64,000 nt of DNA. Source: Symbiodinium natans (Eukaryota > Sar > Dinophyceae > Suessiales > Symbiodiniaceae). Position numbers and translations under genes: made by a program. Location: assembly GCA_905221605.1 (NCBI GenBank), contig CAJNDS010002057.1, forward strand, positions 594,513 to 658,512, read 5' to 3'. The notes under the pieces were generated by a model. That model saw only the letters and a list, made by a program, of their open reading frames with translations. It ran no database searches and was not told where the DNA came from. Shown piece after piece: positions 32,110 through 42,129 of the stretch (position 1 is the first letter of the stretch; every line of letters starts with the position of its first letter).

Positions 32110-32640
32110 GCTAGCCTTGGCTGCATCTCCGCAGGCCAGGTAGCACATCATCGACGTCCGTTGCTGCGACAGGACCATTCAGTTCTCACTCCTCGCAAGG
32201 CCCGGGGTTAGGGGTTCAGGGGTTTTTTGGGGTCTTAGCGTGTTAGGGTTTAGGGTAGAGTGTTGAACATTGAGTTTCTGAGTTTTTCTCAGCTCTGAAT
32301 GTACTAAATAATGGGCTGTCGGTGCAGGGCTGTTCTAACTGGTCTTGCTGCTTTCGACTTTGGAAAATGAGATCCGAAGCCCGTTTGACATGAATCCTAC
32401 ACCCTAAACCCTACACCCCGAACCCCGTTTGACATGATGGGCTGAGGGTTCAGGGCTTGGGGAGGCTCGGTGCCTCGGGTGCAGAGGGTGCCAATACTTT
32501 CCAGTTCAAAGGCTCTAGCATCTGAGCCACCTTCCAAAGGCACAAGAATATAATCAATATTTATTATATTTAAAAAAAAGAATCTACAATAACGCAGATA
32601 TACATATATATATATATATAGATGCAAATGTCCACACATT
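32110..32640. other. unassigned stretch, possible exon at 32131-32208
   Basis: A CTCCGCAG acceptor at about 32130 precedes a frame reading QVAHHRRPLLRQDHSVLTPR, a weak exon candidate. The remainder has a (TA)n tract at 32600-32620 and no gene. Confidence 0.35.
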
Positions 32641-32646
32641 TTTCTA

Positions 32647-32754
32647 GAGACTCTGATAGAGCAAGTAGAGAAGGACAGCTCGCAACTGGCACTTCCGTTT
32701 CCAGGAGAGCTGCGGCGGCGAGTCCTAGATGAGGAGCCCATTGTGCAGACAGAC
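32647..32754 (+). CDS. exon-like island, family unknown
   Basis: The frame reads ETLIEQVEKDSSQLALPFPG and then ELRRRVLDEEPIVQTD, ending in CCCTAAA repeats. Strongly protein-like. The minus strand is also open. Family unknown. Confidence 0.42.
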
Positions 32755-32756
32755 CC

Positions 32757-33579
32757 TAAGCCCTAAACCCTAAACCCTAAACCCCAAACCCTAAACCCTA
32801 AACCCTGAACCCTGAACCCTGAACCCGAAACCCTAAACCCGGTTCAAGGTTTGCTGCGAGTTGTGCTTTTGGGCAGTTAAGGTAGTACTAGCTGTTGTTT
32901 GCGTGGGGTTTAGAGTTTAGGGGCATGTTCTGCAAGCCTACCCTGAACCCTAAACCCTCATAAGCTCAGGGGGATCATTAAGCCTAGGGTATTTTTTAAG
33001 GGGTAGTAGTAGTAGAGGGGGTAGTAGGGAAACCCATGATAAACGCTGACTTACCGATGTGCATGGCGAGAGTTGAGGGCATCGGGGACTTCGAAAGTGG
33101 TTAGGAAGCGAGGTTCCTAAGTAGGATACCCTACACCCTAAACCTAAACACTAATGTAGCCCCAATTAGGGTCCGTTTAGGGCACTTGAAACTTTATGTT
33201 GTATGTTCCTGCTCCAGAGTTCAGGCCATCTCCACATGCTTCTTTTAAGGGTGTGTAGGCAGGGCTCGCGGGCTTCACACCCTGCACCCTAAATCTTCAT
33301 CCCTAAACCCTAAACCCTCAAGGACTATCTTTTTGAATCCGCTCGCCCTTTCCGGCAACCTGGGCCAACATGTCAAGCCCCGCCAACCCAACGCAAACTT
33401 TAAGCTCAAACTCAAAGCCCTGAACTTTCAAAGCCTAAGTCCCAAACCCAAACCCCTAGACCCTAGACCCTAGACCCTAGACCCTAGACCCTAAACCCTA
33501 AACCCTAAACCCTAAACCCTAACCCTAAATCCTAACCCTAAACCCTAAACCCTAAACCCTAACCCCCCCCCCCTCCCCA
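32757..33579. repeat. telomere-like and CCCTAGA variant arrays
   Basis: 32757-32838 mixes CCCTAAA and CCCTGAA units. 33458-33492 is a CCCTAGA array, followed by CCCTAAA to 33565. A piece at 33322-33385 (DYLFESARPFRQPGP) is a weak exon candidate. Confidence 0.65.
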
Positions 33580-33705
33580 TGTACTCTCCATCTGCTGGAG
33601 CGTGCCCGCACGCGCGCCTTGCGCTTCCGCCTTCCTTGGGGGTCCTGCCGGCCCCAGTGGCCCACCATAGCCACCGAGTGCGCCAGAAGGAGGCCCTACA
33701 TCCTA
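33580..33705 (+). CDS. exon-like island, family unknown
   Basis: Between CCCTAAA/poly-C and TTTAGGG. The frame reads CTLHLLERARTRALRFRLPW, then GSCRPQWPTIATECARRRPY. A second frame is also open over this GC-rich island. Confidence 0.3.
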
Positions 33706-33719
33706 ATGTTTGGGTTTTA

Positions 33720-34960
33720 GGGTTCAGGGTTCAGGGTTTAGGGTTTAGGGTTTAGGGGCTTCTGCGGCTTTAGGATTCTAGGGTTTTTGCGTTTGGGGTT
33801 TGTGCAGTTTTCAGGTTTTTTGGGTTTAGGACTTGTGTAGTTTTCTGCCTCTATGGTTTGGGGTTTGGGTTGCACAGTACCATGATGGAACGAGGTACGC
33901 GAAGACAGTGAGTTTTGTGTGTGTGGGCACCTACTTGCATAGCACTACTGTAACTGGACCCTTTGAGTCCACACGGTATCTTCGGCTGAGGGTCCTTAGG
34001 GTTTAGGGTTTGGGGTTTAGGGTTTTGGGTTTAGGGCCACAAATTCCAGCAATTTGGGCTTGCATGTAGGCCAGGGCAGGGAACCTGCCAAAAGGGCTGA
34101 TAACTTAACTTCTAAGGGTAGTGTCATTGGCCCTTAATGTGGTTCCTTGCCTCCTTTGAAGGGTTCTGAAGTAAGGGCCCTTGGGTTTTACTGGTATATA
34201 AAGGGGGATCCCCCTTTAAGGGCCCATAATAAGGGACCATGCAGCTACCCTAAGATAGTAGGAGGCCCACGGCTTCTTAAGGGGAGATCCCACAGATGGC
34301 CCCCCCGAAGACCCGAACCCCCTCTCGCGAACCCCAGGGTTGAAGTGCTCAAAGTTTCCCTCTTTTCCCCTGTGGGTTTAGGGTTGAGGGTTCAGGGTAT
34401 AGGGTTTAGGGGTTTAGGGTTTAGGGTTTAGGGTGTGGGTTTAGGGTTGAGGGTTTAGGGTTTCAGGGGGTCGTGGTGGGTTTGCACTTCAGGTGGATCG
34501 TGTCAGGTTCGCGGTTCAGGGGTTTAGGGCTAAAGGTTAAGAGGGCTAATGTTTTGGGTTTCCTTCTTCCTCCCAATGGTTAGGGTCATGGTGGATTTAG
34601 GTTCTAGGCTCAGGGTTTAGGGTTCAGGTTTGGCCCTGAGGTTCGTGGTGGTCTTAGGGTGAAAGGTTTGCATCGAAACAGAGCTAAGGTTCCCCCCCCC
34701 TTCCCCCCCTCCCCCTTCGAAAACCGAACCTGAACCCCGCTCGCCCCCCCGCGATCCCCGAAACCGAATCAGGCAGGGGCGCTTACTGCAGTACCTGATG
34801 CGGTGATGACTCTAAAACAGGGGCCGCTTCCCCAAAAGGGGCCATAGTTTAGCGAAATCACCAGCTCTTACTAATCTAGCCCTAAACCCTAAACCCCAAC
34901 CCCCCCAAACCCTAAACCCTAAACCCCGAACCCCCAAACCCTAAACCTTAGTTTAGCCCA
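33720..34960. other. G-rich degenerate stretch
   Basis: TTTAGGG-like at 33720-33760, 33999-34035, 34375-34470. C/T-rich tract at 34692-34720. Overlapping short frames at 34147-34431 read partly through repeat. No gene supported. Confidence 0.45.
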
Positions 34961-34961
34961 G

Positions 34962-35082
34962 GGGGCTCCCCCGTGAAGTTTCGCGGCAGGTGGGCCAAAG
35001 CTGCCCGCTCTTCGTGGCCGCCATGATCTCTTCAGGCGTCGGCGTTTTGGATGATCTGTATTCCTTTTGGCGTGGCGGGGTC
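34962..35082 (+). CDS. exon-like island, family unknown
   Basis: GCCCAG acceptor on the left and repeat-supplied TAG on the right. The frame reads GLPREVSRQVGQSCPLFVAA and then MISSGVGVLDDLYSFWRGGV. Strongly protein-like, family unknown. Confidence 0.45.
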
Positions 35083-35233
35083 TAGGGTTTAGTAGGGTTA
35101 GGGTTCAGGGTTTAGGGTTTAGGGTTTAGGGTGTAGGGTTTAGGGTTTAGGCACTAGGGTTCAGGGTTTAGGGCGGTTTAGGGTTTAGAAGCTAGCCGGT
35201 GCTGGTTGCAAGGTAAGCCCAAAACCCTACAAG

Positions 35234-35425
35234 CTAGGTTGGATTGAGAGGGCGTCCGTGTCAGGATGCACATTGCTGACAGCAAGGGACATATACTGTC
35301 TGGAGCAGCCGGGGATATCAACCCGGGTTTTGGAGCCACGCAAAGCAGCTGACCTCGAGTGCTATGCTGATCCTTCAGACGAGTCCAACCCCTTGAGCCT
35401 TAACCCTACGCACCCTAAACCCTGA
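35234..35425 (+). CDS. exon-like open frame, family unknown
   Basis: No ATG, but 63 open codons: LGWIERASVSGCTLLTARDI, YCLEQPGISTRVLEPRKAAD, LECYADPSDESNPLSL, then repeat-encoded residues and a TGA. Composition is clearly protein-like. Possibly in one gene with the neighbouring islands. Confidence 0.5.
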   Translation, partial: LGWIERASVSGCTLLTARDIYCLEQPGISTRVLEPRKAADLECYADPSDESNPLSLNPTHPKP

Positions 35426-35486
35426 ACCCTAAACCCTAAACCCTATACCCTAAACCCTAAACCCCAAACCCTTAGACCCCTCTTAG

Positions 35487-35595
35487 AGGACTGGCTCGAT
35501 CAAGCTTCTCTTCGGCCCCCGCGACTGTCCCGCCATCGGCAGCACGCGCCGCGAAGCTCGGCCCTGTGAACGTGCCCAAAGAGCCCGATACTTTA
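35487..35595 (+). CDS. internal exon candidate with GTAAGG donor
   Basis: CTTAG acceptor, then RGLARSSFSSAPATVPPSAA and RAAKLGPVNVPKEPDTL, ending at TTTA/GTAAGG. The following intron is a TTTAGGG array facing a CCCTAAA array and ends GAATTGCAG. Family unknown. Confidence 0.45.
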
Positions 35596-36074
35596 GTAAG
35601 GGGTTTGGGGTTTAGGGTTTAGGGCCCAATACCCCTCAATTCAGGGGTATTGGTCTCTCTGGGTAAGGATGAGGGTTTCAGAGTTTAGGCGTTTAGGGTT
35701 TAGGGTACAGGGTTAGGGGTTTAGGGGATAAAGGGTTTCAATAAAGGTTTTTTTTCGTTTGAGGTTTCAGGTTTCTTGTTTAGGGTTTAGGCTCTAGGGT
35801 CTGAGATTAGGCAGGGTTTAGGGTTTAGGGTTTAGGGTTTAGGGTTTAGGGTTTAGGGTTTAGGGTTTAGGGTTTAGGGTTTAGGGTTTAGGGTTTAGGG
35901 TTTAGGGTTTAGGGTTTAGGGACCCTGCTCGGGGCAAAACCCGAAACCCGAAACCTGAAGCCCCAAACCCGAAACCCGAAACCCGAAACCTTAAACCCTA
36001 AACCCTACACCCTAAACCCTAAACCCTAAACCCTAAACCCTAAACCCTAAACCCTAAACCCTATCGAATTGCAG
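35596..36074 (+). repeat. candidate intron: TTTAGGG array facing CCCTAAA array
   Basis: Starts GTAAGG, contains a family G fragment (35610-35665), 15 TTTAGGG units (35815-35919), a short spacer of CCCGAAA units, then nine CCCTAAA units (36000-36062) and GAATTGCAG. The arms could pair over about 60 bp. Confidence 0.6.
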
Positions 36075-36149
36075 AAAGGACGATCACGGGGGCCTACATC
36101 GGGGCGATCGGCCGGGTCAAGTCCAAACGCTTCACGGGATTCTGAGGGC
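36075..36149 (+). CDS. exon candidate, frame ambiguous
   Basis: Follows GAATTGCAG. One frame reads ERTITGAYIGAIGRVKSKRF then TGF and TGA. The frame that continues phase 0 from the preceding candidate exon reads KGRSRGPTSGRSAGSSPNAS and stays open further. Sequence alone does not decide. Confidence 0.35.
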
Positions 36150-36361
36150 CAGTTCTGGGCTTGGGGATCTGTAGGGCCTCAGGGATTTGGGAGGTTTCCG
36201 GTTTAGGGTTTAGGGTTCAGGGTTTAGGGCCAGGGGTTGAGGGAGTTGGGATTATTAGGGTTTGGGGCCGGGGTGAACGTCATGGTCAACAAGGGAACGT
36301 CAGACGCACGCAAATTGCCTTGCTTCCTCTGCTCCACTGTGGGCGCACGGCACCCTCGGCA

Positions 36362-37693
36362 GGCCTCTGCTTGCTTGTGGCCCCCAGTACCATCTTCGGC
36401 CTCTTCTTTCATGCGGCCGAGTTGCGCAGCATTTGGATTCGGGTTTTCGGCTCGCTGTGCGCCCTCCTGGGATGGTACTACATCGGCGCTGCCCGCGATG
36501 GCACTTCGGAAGGGTATCTTTCGGGCGCAGGGCTTGGGTTTCACCTAGAGAGCAACCTACATCACACCAACAAGTAAGCTAAACCCAAAATTTATCCTTT
36601 CAAGCCTTCGTTCAGGGCACATTTTCCTTTTGTATGGCGGGTATATAGTCAATTTTTGCTGATGTTGCGATCGGCCCTGGAAACCCCGAACCTAGCATTT
36701 GGCTCAGGGTTTAGGGTTTAGGTCCAGCTTGTGAGAAGCTCCCTGTCGGCTGCTCCCTTTTTTCGGACAAGCAAGGTGCTCCAAGAAGCGCTCGCATGAG
36801 GGATGATCTACCCCAAAGGATCCATGTACCTATATAGTATATACTTGGGCCTTAAAGGGGGTTCCTATATAGTAGCTTTCGGGCCCAAGTATGTACTATA
36901 TAAGTACATGGATCCTTAGGGTACTGGTTCTTAGTAGTCAAAGAGGTACCCTACATAATCCCTTCAAGGGTTTAACAAAAGAAAGGACATATGAGGGCTT
37001 GAGGTACCCTACGTCATCCCTTGCTGAGTTGCCTACGCCCTAAACCCTAGCTCAAACCCCAGACCCAATAGACCCCTACGTAGAAGTTTTTTGACTTAGT
37101 AAGCTGTCTACTGAGTATCCCCTAGAAACCCGTTAAAAATCCCCGTGACCCACCCTACTAAGCCTCCTTACTAAGTCAAAACGGGCAACATTGAAAAGCC
37201 GAGGTAGCCGCGGCTTCCTTGAGGCAACCGTATCTGGCCGCCTGGTGCTGGCACTGGTGCTGATGGCCATCGTGGGACTGGAAGAACCTCCTCTCGGCTC
37301 AGGGTTTGGGGTTTAGAGTTTAGAGTTTAGGGTTTAGGGTTTAGGGTTGGGTTTTGGGCTTGGGGGCTTCAGAGTATAGTCCAGGGTTTTGGGGTTTAAT
37401 TCGGTTTTAGGAGATAGGGTTTTGGAGTTCAGAACCTAGGGCCTAGGGCGGCAGCTTCTGCACCCTAACTTTCGAGATGTAATCTCTCTGGGCTCAGGGT
37501 TTAGGGTTTATCGGGTTCAGGGTTCAGGGTTTAGGGTTTAGGGTTTAGGGTTTAGGGTTTAGGGTTTAGGGTTTAGGGTTTAGGGTTTAGGGTTTAGGGC
37601 TCACAAGGGGCCGGCGCTACCCCGCCCTGGCGAGTCCTTTGGCTGCTGGTTTCGATCCAGCCCCTCGCAAGCAAGACCTGTGAGCCTGTTTGA
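36362..37693 (+). CDS. small multi-pass membrane protein, three exons (5' end uncertain)
   Basis: Exon a (about 36362-36502): GLCLLVAPSTIFGLFFHAAE, LRSIWIRVFGSLCALLGWYY, IGAARDG, i.e. two hydrophobic helices. Exon b (about 37215-37301): FLEATVSGRLVLALVLMAIV then GLEEPPLGS. Exon c (37598-37693): GSQGAGATPPWRVLWLLVSI, QPLASKTCEPV, TGA. The b-c junction is fixed by a direct repeat GGCTCA (37296-37301 and 37598-37603). Excising 37296-37597 keeps the frame and leaves TTTAG as acceptor. The a-b join GGC/TTC gives ARDGFLEATVSGR. The architecture resembles small four-helix membrane proteins, but I cannot name the family. Introns hold a family C and a family F element and TTTAGGG arrays. Confidence 0.5.
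36812..36921. mobile_element. MITE-like element, family C, inside an intron
   Basis: CCCAAAGGATCCATGTACCT at the left end and GTACATGGATCCTTAGGG at the right. Same family as 32.0 kb. Lies between membrane-protein exons a and b. Confidence 0.85.
37087..37185. mobile_element. short inverted-repeat element, family F, inside an intron
   Basis: GTTTTTTGACTTAGTAAG on the left and CTTACTAAGTCAAAACGGG on the right are inverted repeats, about 99 bp apart end to end. Ends about 27 bp before exon b. Confidence 0.7.
37296..37597 (+). repeat. TTTAGGG-built intron of the membrane-protein gene
   Basis: Begins GGCTCAGGGTTTGGGG and ends in a run of TTTAGGG with TTTAG as acceptor. The exon-flanking 6-bp repeat GGCTCA is present once in the spliced message. 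Mostly telomere-like G-rich DNA. Confidence 0.6.
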
Positions 37694-37696
37694 AGG

Positions 37697-38025
37697 TTTA
37701 GGGTTTAGGGTTTAGGGTTTAAGGTTTAGGGTTTAGGGTTTAGGGTTTAGGGTTTAGGGTTTAGGGTTTAGGGTTTAGGGTTTAGGGTTTAGGGTTTGGA
37801 AAACTGGATCTATTGGGCTTTATGACCTACAGGGGTTGAGGGTTTTTGACATCCCACAGCGTGGATTCGAGAATTCAAGTTATGTGCATTCATTCTTCCT
37901 AAATCAGAAGAGCGCACGCAATTCGAAATAGATGCTTGCATCAGGGCCAACATGCATGAAACGATGCAAACCCCTAAACCCTAAACCCTAAGCCCTAAGC
38001 CCTAAGCTCTAAACCCTAGAGATTA
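37697..38025. repeat. TTTAGGG array and flank
   Basis: 14 TTTAGGG units at 37697-37797 just after the membrane-protein stop codon, then unassigned DNA and CCCTAAA/CCCTAAG units at 37972-38018. Confidence 0.8.
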
Positions 38026-38169
38026 GACTGCCTGCTCCACATCCCTCCGTCGGTGAAGTCCTTCGCCAAGGTCACATGGGGCTGGTTCTGCTTGCAGCTA
38101 CGATGCCAGGATCAAACAGGACTTGTTGAGCACTTTAAAGTCTTCCACTATCGTAGAATCCTCCCATAG
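38026..38169 (+). CDS. exon-like open frame, family unknown
   Basis: The frame reads DCLLHIPPSVKSFAKVTWGW, FCLQLRCQDQTGLVEHFKVF, HYRRILP and TAG. Protein-like throughout. An AG at CTTGCAG inside could be a splice site. Family unknown. Confidence 0.45.
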   Translation, partial: DCLLHIPPSVKSFAKVTWGWFCLQLRCQDQTGLVEHFKVFHYRRILP

Positions 38170-38545
38170 ACCCCCAAGGTCTAGGATGGCAACCGTGTCC
38201 ATGTGGCTCTGCGGTGCACAAAACCGCGCTAAACCCTCACCCTTAAACACTAACCCCTAAGCCCTAACCCCAAAAACCTTAACCCTTAAACACTAAGCCC
38301 CAGACCCTAAACCCCAAACCCCCGAAAACCCCCTAAAACCCTAACCTCTAGAAACCCTAAACCCCTAAACCCTTGAAATCCGAAGCCGCTAACCTGCCTA
38401 ATACAGGGCTCGGAATAATTGCTAATAGTATTCCCTTAAGGTCCCTTTATCGTTATACTATCATAGCCCCCAAAACCCTATTCTCACTATTCAGTCACCT
38501 AACCCTAAACCCTAAACCCTAAACCCTATATTCTAAGGAATGCAG
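38170..38545. other. degenerate CCCTAAA stretch with a short element
   Basis: 38230-38400 is CCCTAAA/CCCTTAAA-like. 38405-38490 (TCGGAATAATTGCTAATAGT …) is a relative of sequences at 14.5 and 59.5 kb. No gene seen. Confidence 0.5.
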
Positions 38546-38613
38546 TGGGGGCTTTGGCCATGCGCCGTGCTCTTCGGAGACCGCGATGAGCTGCAAGGCT
38601 CTTTGGTTGGCAC
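38546..38613 (+). CDS. exon-like island, family unknown
   Basis: GAATGCAG acceptor, then WGLWPCAVLFGDRDELQGSL. Right flank is TTTAGGG. Family unknown. Confidence 0.38.
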
Positions 38614-38884
38614 GGTTTTTAGGGTTTAGGATGTAGGGTTTAGGGTTTGGGGTTTAGGGTTTAGGATTTAGGGTTTAGGGTTTGGGGCTTAGCGTCTAGG
38701 GCTTAGCGTCTAGGTTGAGGGTTAAGGTTTAGGGTGGGTTTTGGGTGTTTTGCGGGAGAGGTTCGGGTAGTGCAGGGTTTATGCTACTAGGGTTTGGCGG
38801 TTGGGGATTTTCAGCGTTTTCTTTTGCATGGCAGGGCTTAGAGGGGTTCATTCTCCTTGGCCTGTCTAGACACTCGCACACACA

Positions 38885-39009
38885 GAGCTTCTAAACCAGA
38901 CTGTTCTTGAACATGAGGCTGTTGATGGAAGTGTTAGCTGTTTCTGCTTGTTGAGGGCCGTCAGAATTGTGGAACTGGCATCCGACGCAGTCGCTCCCGC
39001 AAACAAGAG
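38885..39009 (+). CDS. exon-like open frame with GTGAAA donor
   Basis: The frame reads ELLNQTVLEHEAVDGSVSCF, CLLRAVRIVELASDAVAPAN, KR and ends at AGAG/GTGAAA. Protein-like, family unknown. Confidence 0.42.
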
Positions 39010-39021
39010 GTGAAAACCTAA

Positions 39022-39170
39022 ACAAGAAGCCCCAAACCCCAAACCCCAAACCCCAAACCCGAAACCCTAAACCCTAAACCCCAAACCCCAAACCCCAAAC
39101 CCTAAACCCTAATCCCTAAACCCCAAACCCCAAACCCTACCCCAAACCCTAAACCCTAAACCCTAAACAA
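39022..39170. repeat. mixed CCCCAAA/CCCTAAA array
   Basis: Alternating blocks of the C-variant CCCCAAA and canonical units. The pattern repeats, suggesting local duplication. Confidence 0.85.
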
Positions 39171-39177
39171 CAAATCT

Positions 39178-39273
39178 GCTCCAGGGTCGCTTGAGACTCG
39201 GCCCTGGCCGGGCCATTTTAAAGCTTACGAATCCCAAGCCTTTCGGCCACCACAGAAGCCCCAAACCGTGTAA
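39178..39273 (+). CDS. exon-like island, family unknown
   Basis: The frame reads APGSLETRPWPGHFKAYESQ, AFRPPQKPQTV and TAA. CCCTAAA array on the left, TTTAGGG on the right. Family unknown. Confidence 0.36.
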   Translation, partial: APGSLETRPWPGHFKAYESQAFRPPQKPQTV

Positions 39274-39297
39274 GCCTCAGAGTTCCTAGTACTTGAT

Positions 39298-40060
39298 GGG
39301 GTTTAGGGTTTAGGGTTTAGGGTTTAGGGTTTAGGGTCTAGGGCCTAGGGTTTAGGGCTTCAGGGAACTTAATCACCTTACTATGCATGTTTGAGCCTTA
39401 GACAGCACCAGGCCTTGCAAGCCTCTAACTTTGCCCATGCCGCCCTAGAGGCTTAAATCCTAACCCTAAACCCTAAACCCCAAACTCTAAACCCTAAACT
39501 CTAAACCCTAAACCCTAAACCTAAACCCTACACCCTAAACCCTAAACCCTAAGCCCTAGACCCTAAACCCTAAACCCTAAACCCTAAACTACTATTTGCT
39601 TTTGAACCTCCCCCCCAAACAAACTCAAAATGTTCTTGCATGTAAGGGCAATTAGGGATTGTTATCCTTAGTGTTTTACTTTTGTTTTGCGTGTGTGGGG
39701 CGGGGGGTCCTTAACCAAATAGTAGTAGACCCTTATACAACCCCGAGACCCTAAACCTGGCTTGTGATTTGGTGTTGGTCATTGGTGGTGTAGCCTATGG
39801 CTTTGCTAGTAGGGCGTGGGGTTTGCTAGTAGGGCGTAGGGTTCTGTTCAGGGTAGTTTCGAGCGAGGTAAGAAAAGATTGAGGGGCAAGGAAGACTTCT
39901 AGGTCAGGTTGCAGGCTCCAGGCAAATTTGGGTTCAGGGTTTCGTGGTTCGGGCTTAGGGTTTAGGGTACTTCAGTGTTTAGGGTTGCTTTCTAAACCCT
40001 AAACCATAAACCCTATACCCTAAACCCTAAACCCTAAACCCTAAACCCTAAACCCTAAAC
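39298..40060. other. telomere blocks and unassigned DNA
   Basis: TTTAGGG at 39298-39355, CCCTAAA at 39463-39590 and 40010-40060. Unassigned between. No gene supported. Confidence 0.5.
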
Positions 40061-40179
40061 CGGGATGTGCCAAGGTTTCCATGGGTGCTCGCAGCCAAAG
40101 AGCACGCGCACCCGAGCGCCCTGGTACGGCCCGCGCGTGCCGGTCTCTATCTGCAGAGTTGCCGCGCGCAAAAGGAGGG
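40061..40179 (+). CDS. exon-like GC-rich island, two open frames
   Basis: CCCTAAA left, TTTAGGG right. One frame reads RDVPRFPWVLAAKEHAHPSA, another QPKSTRTRAPWYGPRVPVSI. I cannot choose between them. Family unknown. Confidence 0.35.
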
Positions 40180-40622
40180 TTTAGGGTTTAGCGTTTAGGG
40201 TTGAGGGTTAGGGGTTTTAGGTTTTAGGGTTTAGGGTTTTGGGTTTAGGGTTTACGGTTTAGGGGGCTGTTTTTGGATTCGCTACCATCGCCTGAGATTA
40301 CACGAGTTTCTGCATGGGGTGTTACCTTGGACCTCAAGTTTCCAGAAAGCGCGCATGTGCCAGATCTTTTGTAACTTGCCGCTCTGTTGTTTGCTTGCTT
40401 CATCGCAGTTTTGTTTTTGAACGACCAAGGTGCTCCCCCCAAGCCTTTCAGGCCTACACGCTTGGGTTTGGGGTGTGGGGTGTAGGGAGCCAGGAGGTTT
40501 GAGGCCATAAAGTATAGGATGCTCAGGTGTAGGCTTTCGGCACCTTGGACTCTTGGAAGGCGCCCGGTTTAGGGTTTGGGGCTTAAGGTGTAGGGTTTAG
40601 GGCTTGGGGTTTAGGGTCTGCC

Positions 40623-41763
40623 ATGTGCAGACTTCTGTGCCTCTCGTGGCTGCTTCTTGGGGTCCTGGGCGCTTGCCCTCGTAACTTCTACGAAAGCGCT
40701 GGTTATTGTCACCCCTGCGGCAGAAATCACACGAATCCAGATGGCGTCGGATACTGCACAAGATGCCCTACAAACCATTTCACTCCCAGGGGCTCCTCTC
40801 GCCGGCGCGCGTGCTATCTTGGCAATGATCGACGGAGGAGGATCGACTCGCCGGGCTTGAATCCGTGTTACTCCACTTCAGGGATGCCAGATTGCATGGC
40901 CTGCCCTGCTGGCCAGATGTGGAACTCCGGATCCGGGGCGGCGGACTGCGTTCCATGTCCGGCAGGGCACATGTCGTACCAAGGAGGCTTGTGCCTCCAA
41001 ACGCTGGCCTTCATGTTGGAGCACGGCCCGACTCCTTCCTTCTCAGCCCAAGCCGACAACTATGGCCTTCTCCAGCTGAGTTTCCAGGTCTCGTTTGGTG
41101 CTGTTTACGAGAATATCTCTATGGTCTATTCCGTTGACGTCCAGCCCGACGCAGGCAGCCTGTCTGCAGGAGCTGTTCCATGCGATGGTCTCTTCAAGTG
41201 GACGGATCGGCAAGTGGGCACGCAGACTTTCCGGAATTCGACGAAGACGCTGACGTACACCGAGCTGGATGGCGCATGCAAGCTCGGCACTACCTTCGAG
41301 GCAAGTGAGGTGGTCCGAAGTGGTGTCGCAGCCGTCTTCCTGTGCCGGGGCACGCTCACTGAGTGCCAGCAGGTGCCGTGGTTGGGGTTCAGGGTATTGG
41401 CCTTAACCCTAAACCCTTACAGGGGCTTCAATCGTTGCAAACCTGAGTTCTGGGTCGACTGCCGGCAACTTTCAGCCCCTCGACTCAGGAATTGGGTTTC
41501 CAGGTAAACCCCCACAGCACACTCCAAAAGCCTGCGCAGGAGCCCTGTGCCCAGAAGGGATCATTCCTAGAGGTGCAGAGTGTATGGTTTAGGGTTGAGG
41601 GTGTACACCATCATGCCAAGGTCTGCATGAAATTTCCCGTCCTTTTACGAACGGTGTTTATCCTCAGTCCACAGCCGGCACCGAAACTTTCAACTTCGCG
41701 CCTCAAGGAAACTGTACACTTCGTCTACAATACATCCACACTGGCATCCCTAAGAGCATTCAA
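40623..41763 (+). CDS. secreted cysteine-rich receptor-like protein (5' part of gene)
   Basis: ATG 40623 opens a signal peptide (MCRLLCLSWLLLGVLGACPR), then several Cys-x2-Cys modules (YCHPCG, YCTRCPTNHF, CMACPAGQ, CVPCPAGH) of the ephrin-receptor-like/GCC2-GCC3 type. A beta-rich extracellular segment follows, reminiscent of EIG121/ELAPOR-like proteins. That last link is inference. Proposed exons, all phase 0 with GT-AG: 40623-41372, 41540-41572 (EPCAQKGSFLE), 41668-41763 (STAGTETFNFAPQGNCTLRL, QYIHTGIPKSIQ). The first exon read on past its GT would reach a frame ending at 41507, which is intron. After 41763 comes GT and TTTAGGG-like DNA. No further exons are recognised, so the 3' part is missing or unseen. 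Role: probably cell-surface or secreted. Confidence 0.72.
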
Positions 41764-42120
41764 GTTGGGGTTTTTTAGGGTTTAGGGCTCAGGGTTTGGG
41801 CGGATTTAATTTTTGGGGTTTTGGGGTTTTGCTTTTGTTTGGGTTTTGTTTTGTTTTTTTGGGGTTTTGGGTTTTTTGGGTTTTGGTTTGTTATTGTTTA
41901 GGCTAGGGCTTGCCCTTACCACGATCATGACGATCATGACTCGTATTGCTGATGCCAGCCGATTGCAACAAGCATTTCTATCACGACTCTTCTTGCTGCT
42001 GCTGAGTGTTTTGGAGTACTATACTTTAATTTGGATCTGGTTCTGGGTTCCTATTATACCTAATTTTACCTAAAAGTGCGTACTTTTTCCAGGGTCTACT
42101 CCTAACACTACTCGACCGCT
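41764..42120. other. G/T-rich stretch and element K relative
   Basis: 41764-41900 is T/G-rich degenerate telomere-like DNA following the last recognised exon's GT. 42010-42078 (GGAGTACTATACTTTAAT … GGGTTCCTATTATACC) resembles the intron DNA at 61.65-61.72 kb. Confidence 0.5.
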
Positions 42121-42129
42121 AAATCTTAA

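Noticed and set aside
41423-41503. Extra exon in the cysteine-rich gene (frame SIVANLSSGSTAGNFQPLD)
   Set aside because: Its phase does not fit the flanking exons with any AG acceptor found. Skipping it gives three phase-0 GT-AG exons.
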